This document shows positions 55,435 to 63,977 of a DNA stretch of 64,000 nt, piece after piece. Within the stretch, counting starts at the first letter, position 1. Each line of letters begins with the position of its first letter. The position numbers and the translations under genes were made by a program. The notes under the pieces are model-generated. The model saw only the letters and a list, made by a program, of their open reading frames with translations, had not been told where the DNA came from and made no database searches. This stretch comes from Mesorhizobium_K marinum (lineage in GTDB: Bacteria; Pseudomonadota; Alphaproteobacteria; Rhizobiales; Rhizobiaceae). Where the stretch lies: assembly GCF_040813715.1 (NCBI RefSeq), contig NZ_JBFOCH010000006.1; one strand, 5' to 3'.

Positions 55435-55991
55435 TGCGCGGACGAATGGTGCTCGCCCTCGCCGTGGTGCTCACCCTTGCCGGCGGCTGCTCGAACGAGG
55501 AGGACGTCGCCATGCCGGCAGCCTTTGCGCTGACCGACGATGCGATGGGACGGTACTGCGGGATGAACGTGCTCGAGCACGACGGACCGAAGGGCCAGGT
55601 GATCCTGACCCGCATGAACGAGCCGATCTGGTTCTCGTCCGCCCGCGACGCGGTGGCTTTCACCATGCTGCCGGACGAGCCGAAGAACGTCGCCGCGATC
55701 TACGTATCCGACATGGGCGCGGCCCCGAGCTGGGAACAGCCCGGCGCAGAGAACTGGATCGATGCCCGCGCCGCGTTCTACGTGATCGGCAGCAGCCGGC
55801 TCGGCGGCATGGGCGCGGCCGAGACCGTCCCCTTCTCGAGCGAAAGTGCTGCGCGGGACTTCGCGGAGCGTCATGGCGGCGAGATCGTTCGTTTCGCCGA
55901 CATCCCAGCCAACTACGTGCTCGGCGACGGAAGCGACGGAGAGGAACCGGCGAGCATGCCGGACGCCCATTCCGGCCATGCGGGAGGCTGA
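55434..55991 (+). CDS. nosL: outer-membrane copper-delivery lipoprotein NosL
   Basis: A 185-residue lipoprotein with a lipobox (LTLAGGCSN, cysteine near residue 20). The copper-binding CGMNVLEHDGPKGQV segment and a methionine-rich middle match NosL, which donates Cu(I) to apo-NosZ with NosDFY. Either GTG 55431 or ATG 55434 could start it. An acidic and histidine-rich tail (MPDAHSGHAGG) could add metal affinity. Confidence 0.92.
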   Translation: MRGRMVLALAVVLTLAGGCSNEEDVAMPAAFALTDDAMGRYCGMNVLEHDGPKGQVILTRMNEPIWFSSARDAVAFTMLPDEPKNVAAIYVSDMGAAPSWEQPGAENWIDARAAFYVIGSSRLGGMGAAETVPFSSESAARDFAERHGGEIVRFADIPANYVLGDGSDGEEPASMPDAHSGHAGG

Positions 55992-55994
55992 ACG

Positions 55995-57170
55995 ATGACA
56001 CAGATGACCCGCCGCCGCTTCATCGGCATTTCAGCGGCCGCCGGCGGCCTTTCCCTGCTGCCCTTCGGAACCGTCGCCGGCAACATGCCCGACGCGGTCG
56101 TCTGGCGCGGGCGGGCGATGGGAGCCGCCGCGGAACTGATCCTCCACCACCGCGACCGCGAGCTTGCCCGTGCGCTGGTGGCGCGCATGGCCGGCGAGAT
56201 CGACCGTCTGGAGCGCATATTCAGCCTCTACGCTCCAGACTCGTCCCTGTCGCAGCTCAACGCCGCAGGCGCGCTGGCCGCCCCACCGTGCGAACTGATC
56301 GAACTGCTTTCGCTGTGCCGCGACGTCTGGGCGGCAAGTGCTGGCGCATTCGACCCGACGGTCCAGCCGCTTTGGACACTGCATGCCCGCCATTTCGCTT
56401 CAGCGAATGCCGATCCGGCCGGCCCGGCTCAGGACGAGATCGAGGCGGCGCTCGCCCTGGTCGGCTTCGGCCGTCTGGCATTCGACCACAGCCGCGTCGC
56501 CTTGCCGCTCAAGGGCATGGCGCTGACGCTCAACGGCATCGCGCAGGGCTTCCTGACCGACCGGATCGTAGACATGCTGCGCGAGGCAGGGGTGACCGAC
56601 ACGCTGGCCGATATAGGCGAGGTCCGCGCGATGGGCCGGCGCGGCGACGGATCGCCGTGGCGGGTGGGCATCGGCGGCCTGGGCGACACCGTCGAACTGG
56701 TCGACCGGGCTATTGCGACGTCGAGCCCTGACGGGTTCCGCTTCGCCGGTCCCGGTTCCCCCGCCCACCTGNGCATGCTGCGCGACGCGGGGGTGACCGA
56801 CACGCTGGCCGATATAGGCGAGGTCCGCGCGATGGGCCGGCGCGGCGACGGATCGCCGTGGCGGGTGGGCATCGGCGGCCTGGGCGACACCGTCGAACTG
56901 GTCGACCGGGCTATTGCGACGTCGAGCCCTGACGGGTTCCGCTTCGCCGGTCCCGGTTCCCCCGCCCACCTGCTCGATCCCCGCACCGGCCGCTCGGCGC
57001 GTCGCTACGGCTGCGTCAGCGTCCTTTCTCCAGGCGCAGCCGCCGCCGACGGACTTTCGACGGCCTGCAACTTCCTCGATACGCCAGCAATCGAAGCCCT
57101 GCTCGCCGCCTTTCCCGAAACCCAGGTTCGCCTCCGCTCGGCCGACGGGAGGAGGCTCCGCCTTGGTTGA
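55995..57170 (+). CDS. nosX: ApbE-type flavin transferase NosX (split by a join)
   Basis: A Tat-exported (TRRRFIGISAAAGG) FAD:protein FMN transferase of the ApbE family that flavinylates NosR. The catalytic region contains TLNGIAQGFLTDRIV and the conserved SPDGFRFAG. An N at 56772 is followed by an in-frame 201-base repeat; the collapsed length is about 324 residues. It starts 3 nt after nosL and is the last gene of the operon. Confidence 0.92.
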   Translation: MTQMTRRRFIGISAAAGGLSLLPFGTVAGNMPDAVVWRGRAMGAAAELILHHRDRELARALVARMAGEIDRLERIFSLYAPDSSLSQLNAAGALAAPPCELIELLSLCRDVWAASAGAFDPTVQPLWTLHARHFASANADPAGPAQDEIEAALALVGFGRLAFDHSRVALPLKGMALTLNGIAQGFLTDRIVDMLREAGVTDTLADIGEVRAMGRRGDGSPWRVGIGGLGDTVELVDRAIATSSPDGFRFAGPGSPAHLXMLRDAGVTDTLADIGEVRAMGRRGDGSPWRVGIGGLGDTVELVDRAIATSSPDGFRFAGPGSPAHLLDPRTGRSARRYGCVSVLSPGAAAADGLSTACNFLDTPAIEALLAAFPETQVRLRSADGRRLRLG

Positions 57171-57288
57171 TGGAGAGCGGCAGGACGCCCCTCCGGCCGG
57201 GCGAGAGACCGCTCCGGCGTCGACATGATCGCGCCAGGGCGGCCTGGCAGGCCGACAACAGCGGCTTCTTCCACCGCGGAGAACGCAG

Positions 57289-57549
57289 ATGAGGCGCTAT
57301 CGCGACGACATGACGATGGACGAGATCATGCGGTTGTGGCCGGCGACGATCCGCGTCGTGCTCGACCACGGCCTGCTCTGCGTCGGGTGCCCGATCGCCA
57401 GATTTCACACGGTCGCGGATGCGATCCGGGAGCACGGGGTCGACGGCGCCCGTCTGCGCGCCGACCTTTTGGCCGTCATCGGCAACACGGGCCCCGGCAA
57501 CGCTCAGTCGCGCTCCGTCCGTCCTTCTGCAAGCAACAGGAGCTTGTGA
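57289..57549 (+). CDS. DUF1858-domain protein
   Basis: An 86-residue protein whose first 65 residues form a DUF1858 domain: MTMDEIMRLWPATIRVVLDHGLLCVGCPIARFH split over two helices with a CVGC cysteine pair. Such domains occur with hybrid-cluster and denitrification proteins and could hold a redox disulfide or cluster. Its last 46 bases overlap the 3' end of nnrR on the other strand. The contig ends shortly after, at the N 57575, and its 3' part is repeated there. Confidence 0.65.
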   Translation: MRRYRDDMTMDEIMRLWPATIRVVLDHGLLCVGCPIARFHTVADAIREHGVDGARLRADLLAVIGNTGPGNAQSRSVRPSASNRSL

Positions 57550-57638
57550 GACTCGACGATCGTCACCTGCTGGCNAGACGGCGCCAATCTGCGCGCCGAC
57601 CTTTTGGCCGTCATCGCCAGCACGGGTCCCGGCAACGC

Positions 57639-58639
57639 TCAGTCGCGCTCCGTCCGTCCCTCTGCAAGCAACAGGAGCTTGTGAGACTCGACGATCGTCA
57701 CCTGCTGGCGGCCGCTTTTCACGAGACCCTTGTCCTCCCACGCCGACATGATGCGGCTGACGGTGTGAAGCGTGGTGCCGGTCATCTCGGCGATGTCCTG
57801 CCGAGAGATCGGGAAGTCGATGGCGATGCCGTCGCCGTCGCTGCGACCGGCCTGTCGGACCAGTCGCAGCAGCGCGTGCGCGACGCGTTGCTCGACNCGT
57901 CCGTCCTTCTGCAAGCAACAGGAGCTTGTGAGACTCGACGATCGTCACCTGCTGGCGGCCGCTTTTCACGAGACCCTTGTCCTCCCACGCCGACATGATG
58001 CGGCTGACGGTGTGAAGCGTGGTGCCGGTCATCTCGGCGATGTCCTGCCGAGAGATCGGGAAGTCGATGGCGATGCCGTCGCCGTCGCTGCGACCGGCCT
58101 GTCGGACCAGTCGCAGCAGCGCGTGCGCGACGCGTTGCTCGACCTGCCGCGTCGCCATGTCGAGCATCTGCGTCTGCACATCCTCGAGGCGCGCGCCGAC
58201 GGTCCTGTAGGTGTTTTTCCCGAACGAAGGATAGTCGACGGCGAACTTGGCCCACAGCCGGCTCGGCCACGCCAGNGGGATAGTCGGCGGCGAACTTGGT
58301 CCACAGCCGGCTCGGCCACGCCAGCACAACGCAATCGACGGCAGCGACTGCGCTGGCGGGATAGGTATCGCGGCCGAGCGCCTGGGCGATGCCGAGAAGT
58401 TCGCCCGGCACGATATAGCGGACAATGGCTTGCCGGCCGTCGGGCGTGGTCCTTACCACACGGACCCGACCGTCGAGCAGGATGAAGAAGGAACCGGCCT
58501 CGACGCCCTGATCGAAGATGGCGTCGTCCTTTGCGACCCTCAGCGCGACGGCCTTCGACAGGATCGCGTCGAGATCGGCCCTGGCGAGGCCCTCGAATGC
58601 CGGCAGGCCCGCGATCAACGAATGGTCCAAGCGGCTCAA
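57639..58639 (-). CDS. nnrR: NnrR-type Crp/Fnr regulator of nitric-oxide metabolism (split by joins)
   Basis: An NO-responsive Crp/Fnr regulator without FNR cysteines. The sensor part contains RTTPDGRQAIVRYIVPGELLG; the recognition helix is TGTTLHTVSRIMSAWEDKG, with histidine instead of the FNR glutamate, a feature I associate with NnrR and TTGCG sites. N bases at 57897 and 58276 plus a further 3' copy (ending at 57504) split it; collapsed length is about 234 residues. The TTG start 58639 has AGGAG 8 bases upstream. A TTGCG-N4-CGCAA palindrome lies between it and pseudoazurin. Confidence 0.82.
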
Positions 58640-58711
58640 TGCAAGCTCTCCTGCCCCTCTCCGTCGATACCCAGCGGACCCGGAACAACGCCCTGGCAGC
58701 GACACATCTGT

Positions 58712-58725
58712 TTGCGCGAACGCAA
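58712..58725. promoter_or_regulatory. NnrR-type palindrome between nnrR and pseudoazurin
   Basis: TTGCGcgaaCGCAA is a perfect 5+5 dyad. TTGCG rather than TTGAT half sites are typical of NnrR targets and agree with the histidine in this regulator's recognition helix. It is 71 bases upstream of pseudoazurin and 73 from nnrR, so it could control both and autoregulate nnrR. Confidence 0.72.
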
Positions 58726-58795
58726 AGTTGCCGAACACGCCAGGGCCTACAAGCGTGCGAACGGCTGACATCTAGATATTGGAAAGGATGCGAAG

Positions 58796-59236
58796 ATGAA
58801 ACCACTTCTGACTTTGGCGACCGCGGCGGCGCTGATGCTCGGCGCGGGCGGGGCCTGGGCTGCCGAGCACGAGATCCACATGCTGAACAAGGGCGAGAAG
58901 GGCAACATGGTCTTCGTGCCGGACTTCGTCCAGGCCGCGCCGGGCGACACGATCCGCTTCGTGCCGACCGACAAGACGCACAATGTGGAATCGATCGCGA
59001 AGATGATCCCCGAGGGCGCCGAGCCGTTCAAGGGCAAGGTCAACGAAGAAATCACCCTCACCCTGACCGCCGAAGGCGTCTACGGCGTCAAGTGCATGCC
59101 ACACTACGCGATGGGCATGGTCGCCGTCGTGGTGGTCGGCAATCCGGTCAACCTGGAAGATGCGAAGGCGGTCAAGCATCCCGGCATGGCCAGGAAGCGC
59201 TTCGAGGCGATCTTCGCCGAGATTCCTGCGAACTGA
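58796..59236 (+). CDS. pseudoazurin
   Basis: A 146-residue periplasmic type-1 copper protein with a signal peptide cleaved after AWA (about residue 22). The ligands are all present: H62 (THNV), C100, H103 and M108 (KCMPHYAMGM), with the spacing of known pseudoazurins. It carries electrons to denitrification enzymes such as NosZ or nitrite reductase. The preceding NnrR-type palindrome indicates induction during denitrification. Confidence 0.93.
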   Translation: MKPLLTLATAAALMLGAGGAWAAEHEIHMLNKGEKGNMVFVPDFVQAAPGDTIRFVPTDKTHNVESIAKMIPEGAEPFKGKVNEEITLTLTAEGVYGVKCMPHYAMGMVAVVVVGNPVNLEDAKAVKHPGMARKRFEAIFAEIPAN

Positions 59237-59258
59237 AGCGACGATACGGCGCAAGGCG

Positions 59259-60473
59259 ATGGCCATACCGCGCACGCGACCGGGCAACTACCCGGCGTTC
59301 CTGTCCTACGGATTCAGGCCGTTCTTCCTGCTCGGCTCGATCTGGGGCGGCCTTGCGGTCCTGGCCTGGCTGCCCATCCTGAGCGGCCGTCTCGAAACGG
59401 CGAGCCTCTTTGCGCCGGTCGACTGGCACGCTCACGAGATGATCTTCGGCTTCCTGCCGGCGATCGTTACCGGCTTCCTCCTGACGGCGATCCCCAACTG
59501 GACCGGACGCCTGCCAGTCCAGGGCCTGCCGCTGGCGCTGCTTGCGGCGCTGTGGCTGGCGGGACGCGTCGTCATTTCGCTCTCAGCCTATGCCGGATGG
59601 GTCGTCGCGCTCGCCGTCGATTGCGCGTTCCTGCTGGTGGTGGTTGCAACCGCGGCGAGGGAGATCGTTGCCGGGCGCAACTGGCGCAACCTCAAGGTGG
59701 TCGTCCCAGTTTCGGCCCTGCTCGCAGCCAACCTCGTCTTCCATCTGGAGGCGCACCTAGCGGGAAGCGCGGACATCGGCCGGCGCCTGGGCATCGCGGT
59801 CGGGCTGGTCCTGATCATGATCATCGGCGGTAGGATCATCCCGAGCTTCACCCGCAACTGGCTGGTCCGCGCGAATCCCGGACGGCTGCCCGAGCCCTTC
59901 GGGCGCTTTGACGCAATCGCGATCGTTTCGTCTGCGGCGGCCCTCGGCCTTTGGTCCATCTTTCCGGACAGCCCGCTCTCGGCGGCCCTGCTTCTCGTCG
60001 CCGGAACCCTGAACCTCGCGCGCCTGGCGCGGTGGGCAGGCTATCGCACCTTTCGCGACCCGCTGGTTCTGGTCCTGCACGCCGCCTATCTGTTCTTGCC
60101 GGTCGGCTTGATCGTGGCGGGGCTGGCCGTGCTCTACCCCGAAACCCTGCCGCCGGCGTCGGGCATCCACGTTCTGGGCGTCGGCGCGATCGGTTCGATG
60201 ACGCTCGCCGTCATGGCCCGCGCCACGCTCGGACACACCGGGCGGGAACTGAGGGCGGACGCCGGGACTTGCGTCATATTCGCCGCTATCGCCCTTGCGG
60301 CGCCGGTTCGCTTCGCCGCAGTGCTGCTGCCGGACGTGCCGGCACTGCTTCATGTTTCCGCCGCGCTTTGGGTCGCGGCGTTCTTCGGCTTCGCCGCGCT
60401 CTATGGCGGCGCGCTCATGCTTCCGCGCGCCGGGGCGATGCGGACGAACGGATCGCGCGCGGCTGCGCGCTAG
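59259..60473 (+). CDS. nnrS: NnrS-family haem-copper membrane protein
   Basis: A 404-residue protein with about twelve membrane spans and the N-terminal FLSYGFRPFFLLGSIWGGLA typical of NnrS. The DWHAHEMIFGF and GGRIIPSFTRNW motifs contain metal or haem-binding histidines. NnrS protects against NO-derived iron complexes and is usually controlled by NnrR. It follows pseudoazurin by 22 nt and ends overlapping the stop of a convergent SDR gene. Confidence 0.9.
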   Translation: MAIPRTRPGNYPAFLSYGFRPFFLLGSIWGGLAVLAWLPILSGRLETASLFAPVDWHAHEMIFGFLPAIVTGFLLTAIPNWTGRLPVQGLPLALLAALWLAGRVVISLSAYAGWVVALAVDCAFLLVVVATAAREIVAGRNWRNLKVVVPVSALLAANLVFHLEAHLAGSADIGRRLGIAVGLVLIMIIGGRIIPSFTRNWLVRANPGRLPEPFGRFDAIAIVSSAAALGLWSIFPDSPLSAALLLVAGTLNLARLARWAGYRTFRDPLVLVLHAAYLFLPVGLIVAGLAVLYPETLPPASGIHVLGVGAIGSMTLAVMARATLGHTGRELRADAGTCVIFAAIALAAPVRFAAVLLPDVPALLHVSAALWVAAFFGFAALYGGALMLPRAGAMRTNGSRAAAR

Positions 60474-61276
60474 AAACCGGCCGCAACCGCCGTGGCGTCA
60501 CCCTGGTTCGTTCCGCCTGCCAGCGACTCGCCGCCGTCCGCGACGAGCGCATGTCCCGTCATGTAGGACGAGCGGTCGGACACCATGAACAGGATGACGT
60601 CGGCGATCTCCTCGGGCGTCGCGAAGCGCCCCATCGGCACGATGTTGGCGATCGCGTTTTCCAGCGATTTGCGGCCGCCGAGTTGCTTCGTGTAGGGATC
60701 GTTGAAAGGCGTATCCACCCAGCCTGGGCAGAGCGCGTTGATGCGTATGCCGAAACGGGCGACGTCGAGGGCGATCTGGCGGGTCATGGTGATCGACGCC
60801 GCCTTGCTGGTGATGTAGGCGGTCATCGCCCGGTCGAGGAAGACGCCCGAATTCGACGAGGTGTTCAGGATCACGCCCCGCCCCTGCTTCTTCATCACCG
60901 GAAGCACGGCCTGGCAGGCAACGAACTGGGCATGGACATTCACCGCCCAGGAACGGTCGAAGTCGGCGGCCCGCACTTCGTCCAGGCTGCCGGCGACCTG
61001 AATGCCCGCATGGTTGTGCAGGATATCGATCCGGCCGAGGCGACGGGCGACGTCGTCGATCACGGAGACGATGGCGCGATCGTCGGTGACGTCGAGCTGG
61101 ACGGGCTCCGCGCGGCCGCCTTCATTTGCGATCAGGCCGACCGTGGCTGCGGCAGCGGCCGGGTCGCGGTCCGTCACGACCACGGTCGCGCCTTCGCGGG
61201 CCATCGCGATGGACCCTGCCCGTCCGATGCCAGAGCCCCCGCCCGTGACGATCGCCGTCCGACCTTCAAGAATCAT
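60470..61276 (-). CDS. short-chain dehydrogenase next to diol dehydratase
   Basis: A 268-residue SDR with VTGGGSGIGRAG, the NHAG variant of the NAG motif, a serine/tyrosine/lysine active site (NTSSNSG, YITSKAA) and WVDTPF. It is on the same strand as the diol dehydratase genes and 17 nt downstream, suggesting a shared transcript and a role in oxidising or reducing the diol or aldehyde. Its stop overlaps the convergent nnrS stop. Confidence 0.78.
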   Translation of the reverse strand: MILEGRTAIVTGGGSGIGRAGSIAMAREGATVVVTDRDPAAAAATVGLIANEGGRAEPVQLDVTDDRAIVSVIDDVARRLGRIDILHNHAGIQVAGSLDEVRAADFDRSWAVNVHAQFVACQAVLPVMKKQGRGVILNTSSNSGVFLDRAMTAYITSKAASITMTRQIALDVARFGIRINALCPGWVDTPFNDPYTKQLGGRKSLENAIANIVPMGRFATPEEIADVILFMVSDRSSYMTGHALVADGGESLAGGTNQGDATAVAAGF

Positions 61277-61293
61277 CGTGTCTCTTCCCTCAA

Positions 61294-61713
61294 CTAGTAG
61301 CGACGCCGAAACAGGTTGCGCCGCTCGTAAACTGCGACGGCTTCGTCGATCAGGCTTGCGATCGAATGGGCCCCGTAGTCCCGGCGAAGCATCTCGGCGC
61401 GCTCCACCAGCAGACGGGCTTCGGATATCCGGCCCGGCCGCAGCATTTCGTAGGTTTCGAGGATCAGGTCCTGGGGGATCGCCACAAGGTCTGCCGCGCG
61501 TTCGAAGTTGAGCGCCAGCCGGTCTCGGCCCGCCTCGCGCGCGATCGACGCCTGCAGTTTCAGGACGTCGGCCGAAATCCGGATGTCGCCGGCGCCGATG
61601 CGCTCGGACACGACGGCGTCGAGGGTCAGGTCGGCGAGCTGCATGCCCGAGGCCGACACTGCCTGGTCGGGCGCATTCTCCGAGATCGGATAGAGGTCGA
61701 GCGAGGATGTCAT
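61294..61713 (-). CDS. diol/glycerol dehydratase small subunit
   Basis: A 139-residue gamma-type subunit (PduE/DhaB3 family): YPISENAPDQAVSASGMQLADLTLDAVVSE and the GDIRISADVLKLQASIA stretch are typical, with the C-terminal RRDYGAHSIASLIDEAV. Its ATG overlaps the stop of the large/medium-subunit gene (ATGA), so the two are co-translated into one holoenzyme. Confidence 0.88.
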   Translation of the reverse strand: MTSSLDLYPISENAPDQAVSASGMQLADLTLDAVVSERIGAGDIRISADVLKLQASIAREAGRDRLALNFERAADLVAIPQDLILETYEMLRPGRISEARLLVERAEMLRRDYGAHSIASLIDEAVAVYERRNLFRRRY

Positions 61714-63977
61714 GGCCGCGAGCCTCCCTGCCCGATCGTGAATGTGAGCTCGAGCGGCGGCGCGTCCGGCGTCACCAGTCCGGTCTCGATGGCGTAGAGC
61801 ATGGCAACGCGCACGTGATAGCGCGCGCCGAGCGCCTGGCCCTCGGTCGGCACGATCACCGGTTCCGGCTCGCGTCCCAGCGCATACAGCGCGGCGTTGC
61901 GGCCCATCGCGCGGTAGTGATCAAGCGTGGTGATCGGCGCGTTCGAGAACAGTTCGATGTTCATGTGCGGCAGCCGGTCGGCGCGGTGGATCACGGCCGT
62001 TCCCTTGGCCTGGATGCCGATGGCGTAACCGGACCCCGACAGCCGCGCGGCGGTGAGGCCGAGGAAGGAGGTGTCGGCGGTATGGCGGATCCGCACGAGG
62101 CGCGGGCTCCCTCCCCCTTCCCGTACGCCGTCGGTCAGCGCCAGCACCACGTCGATCAGGTCGTGGCCGGCGGTCGTCTGCGTCAGCTCGTTGCCGAAGG
62201 CCGGGCTGAGCCCGATCACCACCTCGAGCGGATCGGTTCCCTTGCCAGCTTCACCGCCCGCAACGAGCCATGGTTCCGAGGTCGGGTCGACGCGACGCTC
62301 CCGCTCCAGCACCTTCTCGCGCGTCTGCACGTCGCGCAGGCCACGCACCGCTTCCCACCGCGTGTCGGACATCCGGTACCCGCTGCCCGGTCCCTGATAG
62401 TCGTTGGGATCGTTGAGCGCGCTGATGACCTTGCCGTCGCGCAGGACGGCCGAGGTCTGCAGATAGTCGCCGGAGATGCGCTGCCGCAGCATCAGCAGGA
62501 GGTTTTCCGCCTCATGGCCGAAGCCTCGCTTCTCCAGCGCCCGCACCACGTCCACGGCCGTCAGCCCGCGATCGCGGATCGCCTCGCTGATGCGGGTCAC
62601 TTCCCCGGTGGAAAACGTCTCCGTTTCGAGCGAGCCCGAGGCGGCGGCGACCGACAGCATCCATGCTTCCGGCACTTCGGCGAGGCCGAGTTCCTGGAAG
62701 ACCGCCGCCAGCGCCCGGATCGCCCGCATCCTGAGGTTGCCGATCTCGCCTTCCTCGATCGGCGTCAGTCCGCCATCGGCTTCGAGGTCGCGCTGCAGCG
62801 CCAGGAAGTCTTCGACGTCCTCGCCGTTGAACAGCGACGGATTGAACGAGTTGTCGTATTTCCGGATCGATCCCTGGCCAGAGCACAGGAGGTCGGAACC
62901 CGCCATGAGATAGGGCGTGATCTTGGCGCCGACCCTGATCTCGGATTCGCTGACGCGCGTATCGTTGCCAGACGCGCATTCGAGGCCGAGCCAAACCGCG
63001 ATCAGGTTCTCGGCGAGGAGTTCGCGCATCCCGCCCGCCATCGACACCGTCAGCGGCGCTCCGTCGATGCCGCCGTTCTGGGTCCCCTGCACGCCCATGG
63101 CGCGCTGCAGGCACAGGCAGCGCGCCTCGAGGTAGAGCACGGACTGGCGTTCGTGGAAGCCCATCAACAGCTCGGCCGACGCGCCGGAGGTGCAGCGCGC
63201 CTTGATGCCCCGCGAGGCGTAGGCCGCCGTCAGGAACGCCTTGGACCAGGGCGTGTCGTCTCCGTCCACGAAGGCGGCTTCGGTGCCATAGACCGATACC
63301 GTCTCAGCATAGGAGGTGAAGCCGGCCATGCCGATGCGCAGTTCCTCCGCCTCTTCGATCGAGCACTGGAACAGGACGCCGCCGCGGCCGACCGCCGCGC
63401 CGACCGCGCAGGCGATGGCGTTCGACCAGGAGTTGGACGCCACCCGCATGGTCGTCTCGATCTCGTCGAAGCCAAGTGCGACGGCGACCGCCGCGTCCGC
63501 CGCGAGCTGCAGGGGATCGTCCTTGGCGTTCGTGACGTGGGCCTGGTTGCCCGGCGTCCTGCGCTGGCGCATCTTGGCGTAGGCGAAGGTGATCTCCAGC
63601 GCCGACATCTGCGACACGACCGAGACCAGCTTGGCCGGCGTCATGCCGCGCGCGAGGCGTTCCAGGGTCTCGCGCGGCACGTTGATGTCGACCAGCATGC
63701 GCGCGACCTCGGTCGGGTCCAGCGCCATCGCCTCATCCACCACGTCGGGATCCAGGTGGTGCGTCGCGATGAAGGAGTCGAGGATGTCGAAGTCGGCCTC
63801 CGCCTTGCCGTCGATCTCGACGACCCGGCCGTTTTCGATGCGCGCCGAAGGCTTGGGATCCCAGGGGCTGTGGAACGTCGCGAAGCCCGCCTCCGGGTCC
63901 TCCACGGCGAACTGGTCGAGACGCAGCGGCCGCGTGTCCCACTCGTCGAAGCGACGCCAGCGTGGTGCCGAACTCAT
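61710..63977 (-). CDS. B12-dependent diol/glycerol dehydratase, fused large and medium subunits
   Basis: A 755-residue protein. Residues 1 to about 555 are the large (catalytic) subunit, with RFDEWDTRPLRLDQFA, SNSWSNAIACAVGAAVGRGG and GNDTRVSESEIRVGAK. From about 585 to the end (VVIGLSPAFGNELTQTTAGHDLIDV, GIQAKGTAVIHRADRLPHMN) is the medium subunit that helps bind adenosylcobalamin. These are separate genes in enterobacteria; fusions occur in some actinobacteria and alphaproteobacteria. It would turn 1,2-propanediol or glycerol into the aldehyde. No reactivase gene is visible before the window ends. Confidence 0.9.
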   Translation of the reverse strand: MSSAPRWRRFDEWDTRPLRLDQFAVEDPEAGFATFHSPWDPKPSARIENGRVVEIDGKAEADFDILDSFIATHHLDPDVVDEAMALDPTEVARMLVDINVPRETLERLARGMTPAKLVSVVSQMSALEITFAYAKMRQRRTPGNQAHVTNAKDDPLQLAADAAVAVALGFDEIETTMRVASNSWSNAIACAVGAAVGRGGVLFQCSIEEAEELRIGMAGFTSYAETVSVYGTEAAFVDGDDTPWSKAFLTAAYASRGIKARCTSGASAELLMGFHERQSVLYLEARCLCLQRAMGVQGTQNGGIDGAPLTVSMAGGMRELLAENLIAVWLGLECASGNDTRVSESEIRVGAKITPYLMAGSDLLCSGQGSIRKYDNSFNPSLFNGEDVEDFLALQRDLEADGGLTPIEEGEIGNLRMRAIRALAAVFQELGLAEVPEAWMLSVAAASGSLETETFSTGEVTRISEAIRDRGLTAVDVVRALEKRGFGHEAENLLLMLRQRISGDYLQTSAVLRDGKVISALNDPNDYQGPGSGYRMSDTRWEAVRGLRDVQTREKVLERERRVDPTSEPWLVAGGEAGKGTDPLEVVIGLSPAFGNELTQTTAGHDLIDVVLALTDGVREGGGSPRLVRIRHTADTSFLGLTAARLSGSGYAIGIQAKGTAVIHRADRLPHMNIELFSNAPITTLDHYRAMGRNAALYALGREPEPVIVPTEGQALGARYHVRVAMLYAIETGLVTPDAPPLELTFTIGQGGSRP

